Shown piece after piece: positions 34,339 to 46,378 of a DNA stretch of 64,000 bases; position 1 is the stretch's first letter; each line of letters starts with the position of its first letter. This stretch comes from Rhododendron vialii (taxonomy: Eukaryota; Streptophyta; Magnoliopsida; Ericales; Ericaceae): positions 826,001 through 890,000 of the forward strand of contig NC_080569.1 of NCBI RefSeq assembly GCF_030253575.1, in the 5' to 3' direction. A program made the translations under genes and the position numbers. Below the pieces are notes generated by a model. It was not told the DNA's origin, did not search any database, and saw nothing but the letters and a program-made list of their open reading frames with translations.

Positions 34339-34913
34339 CTCCTTCCAGTCCATTCTCAAAGGACGGGGGACAGCAGTGTGCCGTCCCGGCGGAGAGGTTC
34401 CGCTCCGGTCTCGTTCCGGTGATTGGAAATGTTTATTTCATAGAGTTTGTCGAATTGAATAAGTTTTTAAAAAATCAGCTCGATCGGATATCATTAAGTG
34501 CCTAATCGGAACACATATAACTTGTCGATAATAGATTTTAGTGGATTTGATTCAGGTTTCGATTAGGCACTTAATGATATCTGATCGAGTTGATTTTCTG
34601 CATATTTGTTCAACTCGACGAGCTCATGAAGTGAACGTTTTCGATTATCGGAGCGAGACCAGAGCAGGGCTCCCTCAGCCAGGACAACAGCTCCCCCAAC
34701 TCCTCTCAAATGTTCACTACGGTTTTGCATATCATTTTCAATTGTGTATATCTTGCAACATATATTGTTGAAAATATACAATATAAATCTTATTTGATAA
34801 ATTTCAATTATTTATATAAAATAATAATTTTAAAAATATAAAACATAATATACGTCAAAATATATAAGCTATTAAAATAGTCATTCAACATTTAAAAAAA
34901 AGGATAGAGGGAG
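34339..34913. mobile_element. Stowaway-type MITE carrying an inserted foldback element
   Basis: The ends CTCCTTCCAGTCCA and AGGATAGAGGGAG are imperfect inverted copies, flanked by TA (34337-34338, 34914-34915). The interior is AT-rich except for the nested element at 34363-34703; without it the MITE would be ~225 bp. Confidence 0.65.
34363..34703. mobile_element. Foldback element nested in the Stowaway MITE
   Basis: The arms mirror CGGTCTCGTTCC / GGAGCGAGACCAG and CATTAAGTGCCTAATCGGA / TCGATTAGGCACTTAATG around a loop at ~34500-34555. The flanks TCTCAAAGG (34354-34362) and TCTCAAATG (34704-34712) make a 9-bp duplication with one difference, so it is MULE-like. Confidence 0.6.
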
Positions 34914-34915
34914 TA

Positions 34916-35462
34916 TTACTTACCTGAAGTCTTTTGCCAATTGTACCTTAAATTTAGGTCTAACAATTAGCATAGAAAATTTGAGTGACATCGCTGAACA
35001 AGTATGAAAGGTGAAATTCCAATTTCCATGAAAGCGACAATAATTTTGACAAATACTAGCTACTAATTATATATGAATATTTGATACTACTATATGAGGT
35101 TCTGTTTCTGCCAAACTACAAGTTGTAGGTTATAATTTTTTTTGTTTTTATTCAATTTTTTTATGTGTGTAAGTTTTTCGCCAAATTTTTTTGCATTATT
35201 AATTTATCTCGACAAGAGAAAGCGAAAATGTAAAAAAATTATGACTTTCATGCAAGTATTTTTAAAAATATTCAAAAAAAAATCCCAAACAATCTTTTTT
35301 TTTTTTTAGTGATTTACACACTTTTCTTTTCAATATCCATACTTCTTTTTTATTTTTAGTGTTAAAAGTGTATGTATTTTTTTTAAATAAAGAAAATGTG
35401 CATATAAAAAAGGGTAATATGAAAATTATTTTTCTTTTTATGAAGAAGTGTAAATATAAAAA
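34916..35462. other. Low-complexity AT-rich DNA
   Basis: Long A and T runs, no gene. Confidence 0.55.
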
Positions 35463-35770
35463 CGAAAAGTCTGAGGTTCCCGACGGGGAAATTCCGACAG
35501 AATTCCCGTCGGCCCACTTCGGCCTCCAGACGGATGATTCGAGTAATCCAAAAATTCTTTAAAAAAAAAGCCAAGTGGGTCTACGCGAGAATTAACGGCA
35601 TTCAACGTGTGTAGGTGACTGATCCAAACACTCCATTTTTGTTTGTACACCGGTTTTTTTTTAAAAAAAAATTTTAGACGACTCGGTATCCGTTCGGTGA
35701 CCGGAATGGACCGGCGGACCATCGGAAATTCGGTCGGGATTTCCCCGTCAGTACTGTAGCACCACTCATA
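35463..35770. mobile_element. Long foldback element, family F, copy 2
   Basis: The arms pair TTCCCGACGGGGAAATTCCG with CGGGATTTCCCCGTCA. Shared family F text includes ATCCAAAAATTCTTTAAAA, CGCGAGAATTAACGGCATTC and GATCCAAACACTCCATTTT. Shorter than the copies at 27941 and 62550 because much of the right arm is missing. No clean target duplication. Confidence 0.6.
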
Positions 35771-36439
35771 TACGCAGTACAAAAGGTATGGAAATCATTT
35801 TTTTTAGTACTCATCTTACAAAAGTCATCTGGCTTTGCCAGTTGTTGAATGTGTTGCACACCAGCTATTCAACCGTACACCTGCAGTTCAGCCAATAAAT
35901 TGACACGACTACGCCAAAGATTTGCCACGTGGCACAATGATTTGATCAGACCGCGCATACGGAGCAGTTCTGATGACTCTTTCGATATGTTCAGCTTTTG
36001 TCTGATTTTGGATTAAAATAAAATAAAAAAACCTCGCGATTTTACCCCATTTTTCTACTCCACACACTTGCTGGTAACTTTAAACACGACGATTTGACCA
36101 AAAAGGGCATTCGATGACTGGTCACATTTTTATCATGTTCTAAATAATTGGTGCTCACTTCTCATTAGTTCATACTTCATACTTCTTTGCTCCTTTTTAA
36201 GTTTTCAACTATGATTTGTAAAATGAAAAGCAAAAGTTAACTTAAGTGGCAAGAAAGACTGAGTTAAATACAACTTCGACGGGTTTTGCTAAATGATTGT
36301 GAGAAATCAATAAATATTCCTTCTTAAGGTCACAAGTTTCATTTTCAGTCGAAATATTTCTAAAACTTGGGGCCGCTGGGTGTTATGCTCGGTAAAATTT
36401 GGGGCCACTGGGTGTTATGCTCGGTCGTTACCTTTAGAG
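35771..36439. other. Intergenic DNA with a short direct repeat
   Basis: GGTGTTATGCTCGGT with its GGGGCC-rich lead occurs twice at 36361-36425. No gene. Confidence 0.5.
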
Positions 36440-36505
36440 ACTTGGAATGAGTCGAGATGTGTGCAAGCTGACTCAAACATCCGGTTATAAGAAGAAAAAA
36501 ATGCC
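36440..36505 (+). mobile_element. SINE tail fragment
   Basis: GTCGAGATGTGTGCAAGCTG followed by ACATCCGGTTATAAGAAG and an A-run matches the other SINE tails in the window, here on the plus strand. Confidence 0.45.
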
Positions 36506-36977
36506 TACATTGCCTACTTTACCTTTTGATTATTCTATAATTAGATGCCTCTCTCTTTTTGTAATGTTAAGGAAACGTTACAAAAAAAAATATTGTGAGA
36601 AACCAAATCGAGCTATACTAATAAATTTCTTAAGATGAAGGGTTTCAAATTTCTTCACACAACAATTATGAAATGAAAGTGAGATTTAGGAATCCAATTG
36701 CAAAATACTGGACATAAACAGCTTTGTTAAATTTATCAGGGTTGGTTTTTCGAAAGTAATTCGGGCCACTTTTTATATGCAAAATAACTTTGTTAAATTT
36801 ATCCTAGAAAAAGTGCTAAAATACACTTTTATCACTTTAAAAATTTTGGGGAAACTACCGCGTTGATGTAATTTGGTAAAAGCTATCACTAACCTATATG
36901 ATGCTAGGTTTGGAGATGAGTCGAGAAGTATAATCTCGTGGGGTTCATCAATTCAGTATTAGTCGCGCAATTTGGAG

Positions 36978-37080
36978 CAGTGGTACAGGTACTGACGGGT
37001 CGGTATCGAAATCGTAGGGACGGCCGCGCCGGGCCGTCTCCGGCCACCGGACGGCTCGGACCCGTCGGTACCAATATCAT
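36978..37080. mobile_element. Deleted foldback element, family F, copy 3
   Basis: ATCGTAGGGACGGCCGCGCC and CCGTCTCCGGCCACCGGACG are near-identical to the arm of the copy at 27941, but the middle is gone. The outer pair is GGTACTGACGGGTCGGTA / ACCCGTCGGTACC. Confidence 0.6.
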
Positions 37081-37264
37081 TTCTGCGCAATTTGCGATTT
37101 GCATCAAATATTTTCAAAACGTGTTCATCTGTTGCACGGACGTGAGATGTGAATCATCATATGTCGTAGGGATGTGAGATAGTAATTTTCATATGTTGTA
37201 TGGACCGTAGGATAAGAAATGTCATACGTTGTACGGGCGTGGGATAAGAAATTTTATGGGACTG

Positions 37265-37500
37265 AGATGGATTGGGAGATGCTGCCAAACGAAGGCGCTT
37301 GGCAGCGGTGCCGAGCACCCAATCTAGCCGTTTATCTCGATAATCGACCACTCGAATATTTGCTGAACAATCGATAGCTCAAATTTGTATGTGCTCAGAT
37401 TTAATCCGAATTGTCCGTGTCAATATAAACGGTCGGATGCTCTTCGACACCCTGCTTGGCACCGGGTGCTCCGTGCTCGGCAGCATCCTCGGGTCCGGCT
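37265..37500. repeat. Imperfect GC-rich inverted repeat
   Basis: GATGCTGCCAAACGAAGGCG, CTTGGCAGCGG and GTGCCGAGCACCC near the left are mirrored by CTTGGCACCGGGTGC and GTGCTCGGCAGCATCC on the right. Probably another foldback element. No target duplication was fixed. Confidence 0.5.
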
Positions 37501-38024
37501 GAGATTGCCTACTCCCTCCATTAGATACTCTAGTATTGAAGAGATTAATCAAACCTATAGAGCCCTAAAGACTTAAGAAAATGCATGAAGGCCAACTCTA
37601 GCTAACACATTGAGATTTGAGAAGGACCTAAATTTTCTAGCAAAAGGCATTTTGCACACGTCATAATTTTTATTATGGGTGTAGTTTGCTCATACTGCAT
37701 TAAAAAGAGAAGTCAATGGAAAAAAATCGTGTGCAGTGAGGTCAGATTCAAGAATCATGCACTGATAGAATATTATTGGGTGCATGAAATTGATAAAATG
37801 AATTACTACTGTTTTAATATTGGCACGACATCCGTTTACTCAGTCGATGGAGTAAATCACATGGCTTCATGTTCAGAGCATAAAATAAGGTTAATATTTT
37901 TCAGAGTTTACACTTTTAATTGGAAGTTAAAGCTCTCTATTCTCAAACTTAATTAACTACCGTATCTCAACTGACCCATTATTCCCTGTTTTAGCATATG
38001 AAATACTCCTACAATTTTGGAGCT
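37501..38024. other. Intergenic, no gene seen
   Basis: A 93-codon open stretch at 37675-37956 has no recognisable domain or codon pattern and is not called. Confidence 0.45.
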
Positions 38025-38032
38025 TCAACAGT

Positions 38033-38784
38033 CAATGGCGTAGCCAGAAAATCGCACCAATGGGGGCACAATTCATACACGCGACTTTATTATGAAAAAC
38101 AAAAAATTATCTATCTCCTTTTTACTACTTAACATGCCTTGATTTTTCTTTTGCACTATTTATTCAAGACTTATTTCTATTTAAAAAGTGTTTAGCTATT
38201 AGATAATATTAAAATAACAAGGAAAAAAAGTAAAAATATCATATCTTGCAGATAAATTTATAAGTTTCCTAGTGGTCTAAATGAATCATCTTCAAATACA
38301 AAAGAGAAAGGTCTTATTAAAAGGTTTAAGAAGAAAAATAAAGAAATAAGGGAAATGGCGAAATGGAGCGTCGCTTGATTTACATTTTCTGATAAGACAA
38401 TAATCCATACTTATAATTCCTTGAACACGTGGTGGTTTGGAGGCGAATGTTCAGTGAATGGAGGCTTCCTTATGAGTAATTTAGTTATTTAGTGATTAAG
38501 GGACTTTACTAGGTTGTCCTCCAACACCTTTCTCCATCACATATTTATATTGGATTCATAGTATTTATTCTTGAGTCTCACATGAATATGTGTTTGACAA
38601 GAACATATTGAGATACCATCTGGTGATGCCCTCAATGATTTTTCTTTTTTCGAACGTGATACACTAAAGCTTCTAAGGTTTTTTTTAACCAAAAAAAAAT
38701 AATAATACAAATCCATCCAGTGGGGGCCTGTGCCCCCACTGGGCCTCATATGCCTCCGCTCGGCCTCATATGCCTCTGCCACTG
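38033..38784. mobile_element. hAT-type non-autonomous element (752 bp)
   Basis: The ends CAATGGCGTAGCCAG and the inverse of CAGTGGCAGAGGCA are related. The exact 8-bp duplication TCAACAGT flanks it (38025-38032, 38785-38792). CAGTGGC-type ends with 8-bp duplications are typical of plant hAT elements. No transposase. Confidence 0.75.
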
Positions 38785-38804
38785 TCAACAGTTAGAAGGG
38801 AATC

Positions 38805-38970
38805 GGGGGATGGTGCTGTGCAGCACGGTGCGCACGATCTGACGGCTCGGATCTCATCTCGGCAATGAACGGCTCTCGATTGTTGGTTGCCGAGATGAAA
38901 TCCGAGTCACGGATGCACAATTCGACGACTCGAAAGCGCGCAAAACAGTGACTGCATAGCACCAACCCCG
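38805..38970. mobile_element. Short foldback element
   Basis: The inner arms CTCGGATCTCATCTCGGCAA and TTGCCGAGATGAAATCCGAG are near-perfect inverted copies. The outer ends GGGGATGGTGCTGTGCAG / GCATAGCACCAACCCC also pair. It starts ~20 bp from the hAT element. Confidence 0.65.
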
Positions 38971-39356
38971 AAGTCCAGTTGAAAGAGAGATATAACCCTT
39001 CTTTTATTACTCATAATCTGACTTTTAACTGGATAGATTATATCAAGAACCAATCTCATTATATGTTAGCGACAAACCCGGTTAAAACCGGAGCAAAGTA
39101 ATGTGTACGGATTGGCCAAAGACTTCAATCTCAAAGTCTACAAAACAATGAAACATGCACATAAATAGAACGTCGACCGACAATATCACGTTAGTATTAC
39201 TAAAGCCGTTTGGCTTTTCAGTTGTTTCACTTTTATCCAAAAAGTATTCATGTGTAGCAACAGGAAGGCATTTGTTGTACTGTAATTCAAATATCAAGTA
39301 CTCCATCTAAGTTTTTTCATGTGTCCAATTCGGAGTCAACATATGTCATGAAAGTT

Positions 39357-39559
39357 TTTTTTTTTTTCAACAGAAAAAGCAAATTTATTAATCAAGCCAT
39401 ACGACGTCTACAGATAACTCCGAATACAGAACGGGACATACGGCAAATACAGATTTTCACCCAAATACAAAGAAATGGAAACACAACACAAGAAAAAACT
39501 AAGAGACAAAACTAGTGTCTAGCGTCTATACAAGAGCCAAACGCTCATTTCTTCGTTCC
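39357..39559 (-). mobile_element. 5'-truncated LINE tail with 22-bp target duplication
   Basis: An exact 22-bp repeat starting GTCAACATATG lies at 39335-39356 and 39560-39581. Between them, read on the minus strand, is a ~200-base sequence ending TTAATAAATTTGCTTTTTCT and a poly(A) tract. This is the pattern of L1 target-primed insertion with extreme 5' truncation. Non-coding. Confidence 0.85.
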
Positions 39560-39581
39560 GTCAACATATGTCATGAAAGTT

Positions 39582-40683
39582 GAAGAGATCAATATTTTGA
39601 GTTAGAAAAGGTCTTCTACTTTTGCAAAAGCACGTGCACATTTTGCACATGCAATCCATATTATCCAAATTGTAAGTATGATTTTATCTAACTGATCTGA
39701 ACAAATGCTTCTGTTCAAGCGGCTATATATTGCTACAATTCCTAAACTTTTTCTCGAGTTTTGCGGGCGTGGTTGGTTAGTATAAACTTAAACAAAACGA
39801 AATTGTAATCATTTGAATGAAGTGCTAATTTGGTTTAAGTGTTTATTGCAATATAGTTTAATCAACCTCCGTTATGGTCATCTCGGGCATGTTTGTGAAG
39901 GAAGGGAGCGCGAGAACGAATCCCATGTTTGGTTGTGAGAGAAGAGGGGTCATGGTTTATCCATCCTCCATCATAGGGTTAGCTAATCTTGGGTGAGGTA
40001 AAAGACCGAACTACCCTAAATATTTTTTTTGGGTATTTTTAATGTAATGATTTAATGAGGCAAGCAAGTAATTTATCACATTATCCACTCTTATTGATCC
40101 ATATCAATTATCATTCAAACAAAAGTATAAGCTATACGCTAACCCCCACCATCCTTATTTAGTTGCCTTTCAAACAATATCCACATCTTACCCCATTTTT
40201 TTTTATCCATCAAAAATAACACTGCCAAATGAGCTGTTAGATTCGATTAAGGCCCCGTTCCAGTAAGAAAAATAAGTATTATTTATTTTATTTTTTGAAT
40301 TAAAGGTGATATATTGTGAGAGTGATGTATTATAAGTACTTAAAAAATAAAAAAATTCGTGGAACGGGACCTAAGATGGGTTATGGGGCGTGGGCAGGGT
40401 ATAATTGGGTCAAGATCCGTTGGGCTCAGGGTTTGTTCCGCACAGCCGAAAGTTACCAAGATACCAAACCCGGGAATATAACTGACGTGCAAGAGTCCAT
40501 TCTATGGTGGTCCAATGGACGAAATTGTCATTTCATTATGTGATAAAATACAATAACAGCTGGTCCTCTTTTCCCCCCTCCTAATACCAATTTGATTAGC
40601 ACTAATTCCTTAAATTACCACGATGATCGGCCGTCGATATCTTTTTTTGGTGGAAAACGCAACAAAAACTTGAAAAACAAAAA
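39582..40683. other. Intergenic, no gene seen
   Basis: AT-rich sequence without supported frames; distal upstream region of the GATL gene. Confidence 0.5.
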
Positions 40684-41227
40684 AGAAGAGAGAGAGAGAG
40701 AAAGAGGAGGGGAGGGAGAGAGAGAAGAGAGATACTAGTAAAAAGGAAAGAACAGCAGCTTTGCAGCTGAAATCTCTCACTCTCTCTCTCTCTCTCTCTC
40801 TCAACTTTCCCCTCTCAATTTACTTCCGCATTTGTGCTACAGCACCTTCCCCAAAGAAGAGAGGGAGAGAGAGAGAGGGAGAGGACTGGAGCGTACGTCG
40901 TTTGCAGAGTTTGCAGAGTATAGAGTGCCAGGCCTCTCTGGTTCAGTCTGATGGATTCTTCTCTCTCTACTTTCTCTCTCATTGAAGTTCGCTTCGTTTA
41001 TACGGCAACAGATTAGACGGAGAGAGAGAGAGAGAGAGAGAAGAGAAATACTCCATTAAAAAGGAAAGAATCCAACGCAACAAATCTATTCCTATTTTAC
41101 TCTGGCGGACCTCAAAGGAACCCTAGGCTTCCTCATCTCCTCAATCTCCTCTCGCATATCGAACCCTTTTGATTTCAAATCGAAAAAGAAGAAAAGGAAG
41201 AGAAGAGGGTTTTTCTACCCTGTGAAG
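40684..41227 (+). promoter_or_regulatory. Proximal promoter / 5' UTR of the GATL gene with GA and CT tracts
   Basis: GA tracts at ~40688-40732, a CT tract at 40779-40801 and GA tracts at 40858-40885 and 41020-41040 lead to the ATG. The block ATACT...AAAAAGGAAAGAA occurs twice (40734-40751, 41047-41069). Such GA/CT blocks are common around plant transcription starts; the exact start is not visible. Confidence 0.5.
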
Positions 41228-42304
41228 ATGCTTTGGATTATGAGACTGTCAGGGTTTTTCTCCGCTGCGGTCGTGATGATCGTTCTCTCTCCCTCCATGC
41301 AGTCCTTCCCACCCGCCGAAGCCATCAGATCGTCCAATCTTGACACCTACTCTCCTCTCAACCGATTCTCCTTCCGGAAATCCTCCCCATTCCGCAATGC
41401 CGAAGAATGCACCACTATTCCCATTATCAAATTGGGGAAAAAATCAGGTATCTGCGACCCCTCTCTCGTCCACGTGGCGATTACGCTCGACGTCGACTAC
41501 CTGCGCGGCTCAATCGCCGCCGTGCATTCCATCCTCCGCCACTCCTTGTGTCCCGAAAGCATATTCTTTCACTTCCTCGTCTCTGAAACCAAACTCGAAA
41601 CCCTAGTCCGTTCCACCTTCCCTCAGTTGAAATTCAAAGTCTATTACTTCGATCCCGAAACCGTGCGGAGCTTGATTTCCACTTCAGTAAGGCAAGCCCT
41701 AGAGCAGCCGTTGAATTACGCGAGAAATTACCTGGCCGATCTGCTCGAGCCCTGTGTGCGCCGCGTTATATACCTGGACTCGGATCTCGTGGTGGTCGAC
41801 GATATTTCTAAGCTTTGGACGACGCGCTTACAGGGGAAAACCATCGGAGCGCCGGAGTACTGCCACGCGAACTTCACGAAGTACTTCACGTCCAGTTTCT
41901 GGTCGGACGAAAGTTATTCGGGCACGTTTTCGGGTCGGAGCCCGTGCTACTTCAACACGGGGGTGATGGTGATCGATCTGGGTAAATGGCGGCGGTTCGG
42001 GTACACGAAGCGGATCGAGAGGTGGATGCAGATCCAGAAGAGCGGGGCGACCCGGATCTACGAGCTCGGATCGCTCCCGCCGTTTCTGCTGGTGTTCGCG
42101 GGCCACGTGGCGCCGATTGACCACCGGTGGAACCAGCACGGTCTGGGTGGGGACAACGTGAGGGGGAGCTGCAGGGACCTGCACCCCGGTCCGGTGAGTT
42201 TGCTCCATTGGAGCGGCAGCGGGAAGCCGTGGCTGAGGCTGGACTCCAAACAGCCGTGCCCGTTGGATACGCTGTGGGCACCGTATGATTTGTACGGACA
42301 TTAG
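41228..42304 (+). CDS. GATL: GATL-type GT8 glycosyltransferase (galacturonosyltransferase-like)
   Basis: Single exon, 358 residues, the usual length and gene structure for plant GATL proteins. The start [20 protein letters not shown] forms a signal or signal-anchor sequence, followed by [16 protein letters not shown] as I recall from Arabidopsis GATL3/GATL4-like members. The GT8 domain begins near residue 80 ([20 protein letters not shown]). The metal-binding DSD is at 184-186 in [14 protein letters not shown]. Further family motifs are [49 protein letters not shown] and [12 protein letters not shown], and HWSGSGKPW (~327-335) binds the nucleotide-sugar phosphates. Family role: Golgi or secretory-pathway sugar transfer in cell-wall pectin or xylan synthesis; GATL1 (PARVUS) affects xylan. 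The donor for this member is unproven. All catalytic motifs are intact. Confidence 0.96.
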   Translation: MLWIMRLSGFFSAAVVMIVLSPSMQSFPPAEAIRSSNLDTYSPLNRFSFRKSSPFRNAEECTTIPIIKLGKKSGICDPSLVHVAITLDVDYLRGSIAAVHSILRHSLCPESIFFHFLVSETKLETLVRSTFPQLKFKVYYFDPETVRSLISTSVRQALEQPLNYARNYLADLLEPCVRRVIYLDSDLVVVDDISKLWTTRLQGKTIGAPEYCHANFTKYFTSSFWSDESYSGTFSGRSPCYFNTGVMVIDLGKWRRFGYTKRIERWMQIQKSGATRIYELGSLPPFLLVFAGHVAPIDHRWNQHGLGGDNVRGSCRDLHPGPVSLLHWSGSGKPWLRLDSKQPCPLDTLWAPYDLYGH

Positions 42305-45300
42305 AAATATGGACTGGGGTTTCGACGGTAAATTTCCTCCGGTGACTTCTTTTGTTCTTTCGGTTATCTCATGATCATCGTTTGTTACTCCACTATTTGT
42401 TCCTCTTCTTTTTTTTTTTTTTGTGTTTTGAGTTTTTTTTTTTTTTTTTTGGGTTCTTTTATCATGTGGTTAGATCACTGTCCATCATCTCAGGCGATTT
42501 GTATTCTATTCGATTATTGGTTCTGTTGAAAATAAAAAGAAATACCGTAGGGGATTAGTAGATTCAAATAATGTTGCCATTTCAATACGCAATTGGGCGG
42601 TGTCTATGATTGGTAGATTGGTACAGGGAAAGTTTGGGCCTGTGTTGGACTCTGTAGTAAACATCTACCCTATATGAGATTATTGCTATTGCTAAATCCA
42701 CCAATTACAAATCCAAGAAGCAAGCATCTTTAGCTGTCACTCGACCAGGTTGCTTCGGAGTGAGTTTTCCTCCTTTTACAATGCTTAATTGGTTGCTGTA
42801 GTGGTAAGTTAGGGCCTGTAATGTGGAATTTATATTTGTATGTGCTCATTTCTTCTGGGTAAGGGATTCTTTATTTACCCTTTCTTTTTAATCGGCTTCG
42901 TGGCATGTTGTGTTTGCTCGACAATGGGATGACATTTTAGTAATGTATGTACATCATGCATATATTCATATGGAATGTACAGCTAGCTGGTGGGCATGAT
43001 TTACTGCAACTTATGTTTTGTGAGCGAATTTAGCGACCCATTCCCAGTGGAGTGTAGGAGGGGGGATATTATTATCATAACTAAAGGACAACTGGGGTAG
43101 ACGAAATTATAGTGGCGTTTCTGGCTGCAACATTGATCCAGTATTGTTATGTTGTCTTAAACCCTTTCGGTATTAGAAAAATGGCTATTAGAAGGAAGAG
43201 GAGGACGAATGTCCTTATGCTGTCATCTAATCTAAAATAAGCCTCTCAAAAATTATGGGGTCGGTTGGTGGCGGCGGCGGCTACAGTTTTATCCAGTCAA
43301 AGGGATTCTCAATTCTTGTCATCAGCTGATAAAGAGTATTCGGGCGGTTTCGTAAGCGGTGGTGCTTTGGTGGCAGCGGCCCAATTCGTGTGAACACCAT
43401 CACTACCCTCCACTCCTTTCTGTCGGTGGGGAGCCATTAGGTAAAGCTAGGAATTTTGGGATTTGAGGGAAATATCTTCTCAACTCTTCTTTACAAGTGG
43501 TGCACTGATCTGTACAAACAACATTAATAACGTGGCTTCAAGCGAAGGAGGAGGAGGAAAGGGACCCAGGAGTCATTGTTGAGAAGGAAGTGTCCAAAGT
43601 AGGGATGGGGATGTGATTCCTTGCCCAACCCCCCTCTGGCATCACACGTGGCCAGTTACGTCGGTAGACTCGTGTTACCATTGGCAGCCTGTTGTGATTC
43701 AGCTCTCTATGATCATCAACATCTGCTTTTGTGCATAAAACTCTTGTTTATGTTGTGGGGTATAGTTTATTTCTTCTTTTTTAATAGTAGTTTTTAAAGA
43801 GCTTGGGGTTTAGTTTTTTAATACTGTGTTATTCTGATTAGTTGCGGAAGGTTTTCTGGGTTTGTTTATTGGGGTTTGGTTCGACGTCGGTTGTTGGCTG
43901 CTTCTCTGTTTGGCTTTACTTCTTTTACGTTTGTTTAGTTAAAAAAGAAGTGATCAAGACTTGGCAACTGACACCATTCCTACCCAATCTCTCTGAAACT
44001 AATCTATACAAGATCAATCTAACTAACCTAACTTTGTCCAATAATTTGCTTCGCTTCCTTAATTCTATTTCTCTAAAGATATGTTCTGGGCGGAGTAGTA
44101 GGTTGTTCATGTGGATGGCACTAACGTTGATTCCACGGAGTTATTGACCGTGCCAATTCTTTGTTAACCACGTTGCAGGATTCTGTTGAACATCAGATTT
44201 ATATAGATTATCCAGAATTAAAGTAAAGCATGGTATATCAACTTGTATCAGTATCATCCACTGGTTATGGCCCATGTGTAAGTTTTTGTTTTATCACTTG
44301 TCTTTACCAACGCAGAAGAAGAAATTGGTTGGTGATAAGGATTTGTCACCGAAGCACGAACAGAGAGTCTGAACACATGCTCTTTATAGTGAAGAAAGAC
44401 ATTGGCATTAGAACTGAAACAGATAGGATCCATGGAGTCATACTAGATTTGGATTTTGCATTGAGATGCTGACCTACGAACTCTGTACAGTATTATGCAA
44501 AACAAGGAAGGAGACAGAGACACATGGTAGGCCAAGAAGAGAGAACCTTTGTGCAGCTAGAAACAGCCATTGCAATTGATTAGAACATTTGAGGGGGGGA
44601 GTGCATGTTTGGAATATATATAGGGGCCACCACCACAACTTGATTCTCCATTTTGTTTCAGCATAGATTTGTTCATAGATATTCTCACTGCTGTATATCT
44701 ATGAGGACAAGCATCTGTACCACACTTGGTACCCTGTCCATCTTTTTTCTCTCCCAAACACCTCTTAACAATAAGAAAATCACCTGTCCTAGATCTCAAT
44801 TCTTCCAAATTGTTGTGTGGCGTACGTAGAATGGCATCCTTCCCTCATCTCAATTCAAGCAACTCGTTGTATGAGTTTGAGACGGAGAGACGGGGGAAAA
44901 ATCGGAACCAGCAGTACTGAGAAGGCATGTGTTAGCAAATAAAAAAATCACAAACATCCAACTGGCAATTGCTGCATTGTTAAGAAATAGTAGTATTGCA
45001 GTAAGCATTTAGCAATAATACTCTTCATTAATATGCCCGTCGCTCCAAACGAATATCAAATGGTAGGATCACTCTGTCGACATAATTTCGTGGGACATTT
45101 TTTTTGTTTTTACAAACTAACCATGGAGTATGGATTCTGCAATGTGATATTTAACATCAATTGGTACTACCACTGCGTCATATTACTGTTTTATGGAGTA
45201 GTATCTTTTACTAACTCGAAACGAGTAAGGATTGAAAACTGTTTTGTGTCTTCGAAGTAAACCGTTGCCTTGCCTGCAACAATATGCAAAGCTGTGTAGC

Positions 45301-45320
45301 CCCGCCAAGCTAGTGAATAC
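42305..45320. other. 3' UTR and 3 kb of intergenic DNA, no gene seen
   Basis: T-runs at 42410-42450 and AATAAAAAG at 42531 fit the GATL 3' end. Beyond that, open stretches at 43842-44147 (plus) and 44557-44808 (minus) were read but show no family or splice support. No transposon ends found. Confidence 0.45.
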
Positions 45321-45328
45321 ACTGTAAT

Positions 45329-46378
45329 TAGGGGTGGCAAATTGAACTCAGACCCATTAACAAACCCAGACCCATCAACTAGAAAATAGACCCAACCCAA
45401 CCCATTTATTAGTTGGGTAAGAATGAGTTCAAACCCAGCTAACCCATTATTAGTTGGGTCATAATTGGGCATCAATTGGGTCAACTTAAATGACCCAATG
45501 GGCAATGAAAGTAACCCACCAAATTTCATCTCTTAATTGGTCTCTTTTCCAAACCCAGACCCATCAATTGGTCTCTTTTCCCTCCCCCCCTCTCTCTCTC
45601 TCTCTGCCCCTCGCCCCTCTCTCTTTCTCTCTCTCCCGCCCCCCCTCTCTCTCTCTCTCTCTCTCTCGCTCTCCCCCCCCCCCCCCCCCCCCCCCCCAAT
45701 GCCCAGGAGCATGGCCTTCTCTCTCTCTTTTATTCAATTGTTTTGTCTTAAATCACACGCGTTCAAAAATATTTTGAATGGTCCGAATTAAAAATCAATT
45801 GTGACCGGTAACAATTATTTTGACCAGTCAAAATTGAAAATACATCTCATCCATTAATTGCGCGAATGGACCCGTGAAATTGTCCTCCGCCGTGAATAAA
45901 TTTCTCTCATGGTAGTCCCGCAAAGGGTTTGGATTAAAAAATTGACTTATTTTTTTGTCCTTATTTAAATTTTTTTTGCATTTTTTTTGTTTTGTGTCAT
46001 ATTTTTGTGACTTATTAATTTGTTTTGATGAGAGGAATCGGAAAAGTAAAAAAATTTGATTGAAACTTATAATTTTTTGAATAAAGACAAAAAAAACCAA
46101 TAAGACAAAAAAAATTACTTATTCTCGTCTTTTTGAAAAAATTTATGAGTTTCGATCATAATTTTTTTTTATTTTTCTAATTTTTCGATCATAATTTTTA
46201 GTATATATGTAATTGGGTTAATGGGCGGGTCGGGTTTGCTTTAAAATAAATGGGTCGGGTTGGGTATGGGTAATTAGACTCATAGTTAATGGGTCTAAAT
46301 GGGTCAATGACCCATTAAAGACCCAACCCATTAACAACTTACCCAATTTGACCCAAACCCGCCCGTTTGCCACCCCTA
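45329..46378. mobile_element. hAT-type non-autonomous element (1050 bp)
   Basis: The ends TAGGGGTGGCAAA and TTTGCCACCCCTA are perfect inverted copies. Exact 8-bp duplications ACTGTAAT flank them (45321-45328, 46379-46386). The outer ~180 bases on each side are full of CCCA/TGGG words (AACCCATT, GGGTCAATGACCC). The interior has a long CT tract ending in a C-run (45590-45697) and an AT-rich hairpin (~45930-46190). No transposase frame. Confidence 0.9.

Noticed and set aside
41828-42301. 157-codon minus-strand frame
   Set aside because: Antisense to the GATL gene, whose catalytic motifs fix the real strand; it arises from GC-rich codons.
43842-44147. 101-codon open frame starting with a hydrophobic stretch
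   Set aside because: No recognisable family, no supporting promoter or splice pattern, and typical of T-rich intergenic DNA here.
44557-44808. 83-codon minus-strand frame with several cysteines
   Set aside because: Looked plausible at first, but no motif could be assigned and neither end shows convincing splice or start context.
45490-45791. Ser/Leu/Pro-rich frames
   Set aside because: Translation of the CT tract and C-run inside the hAT element.
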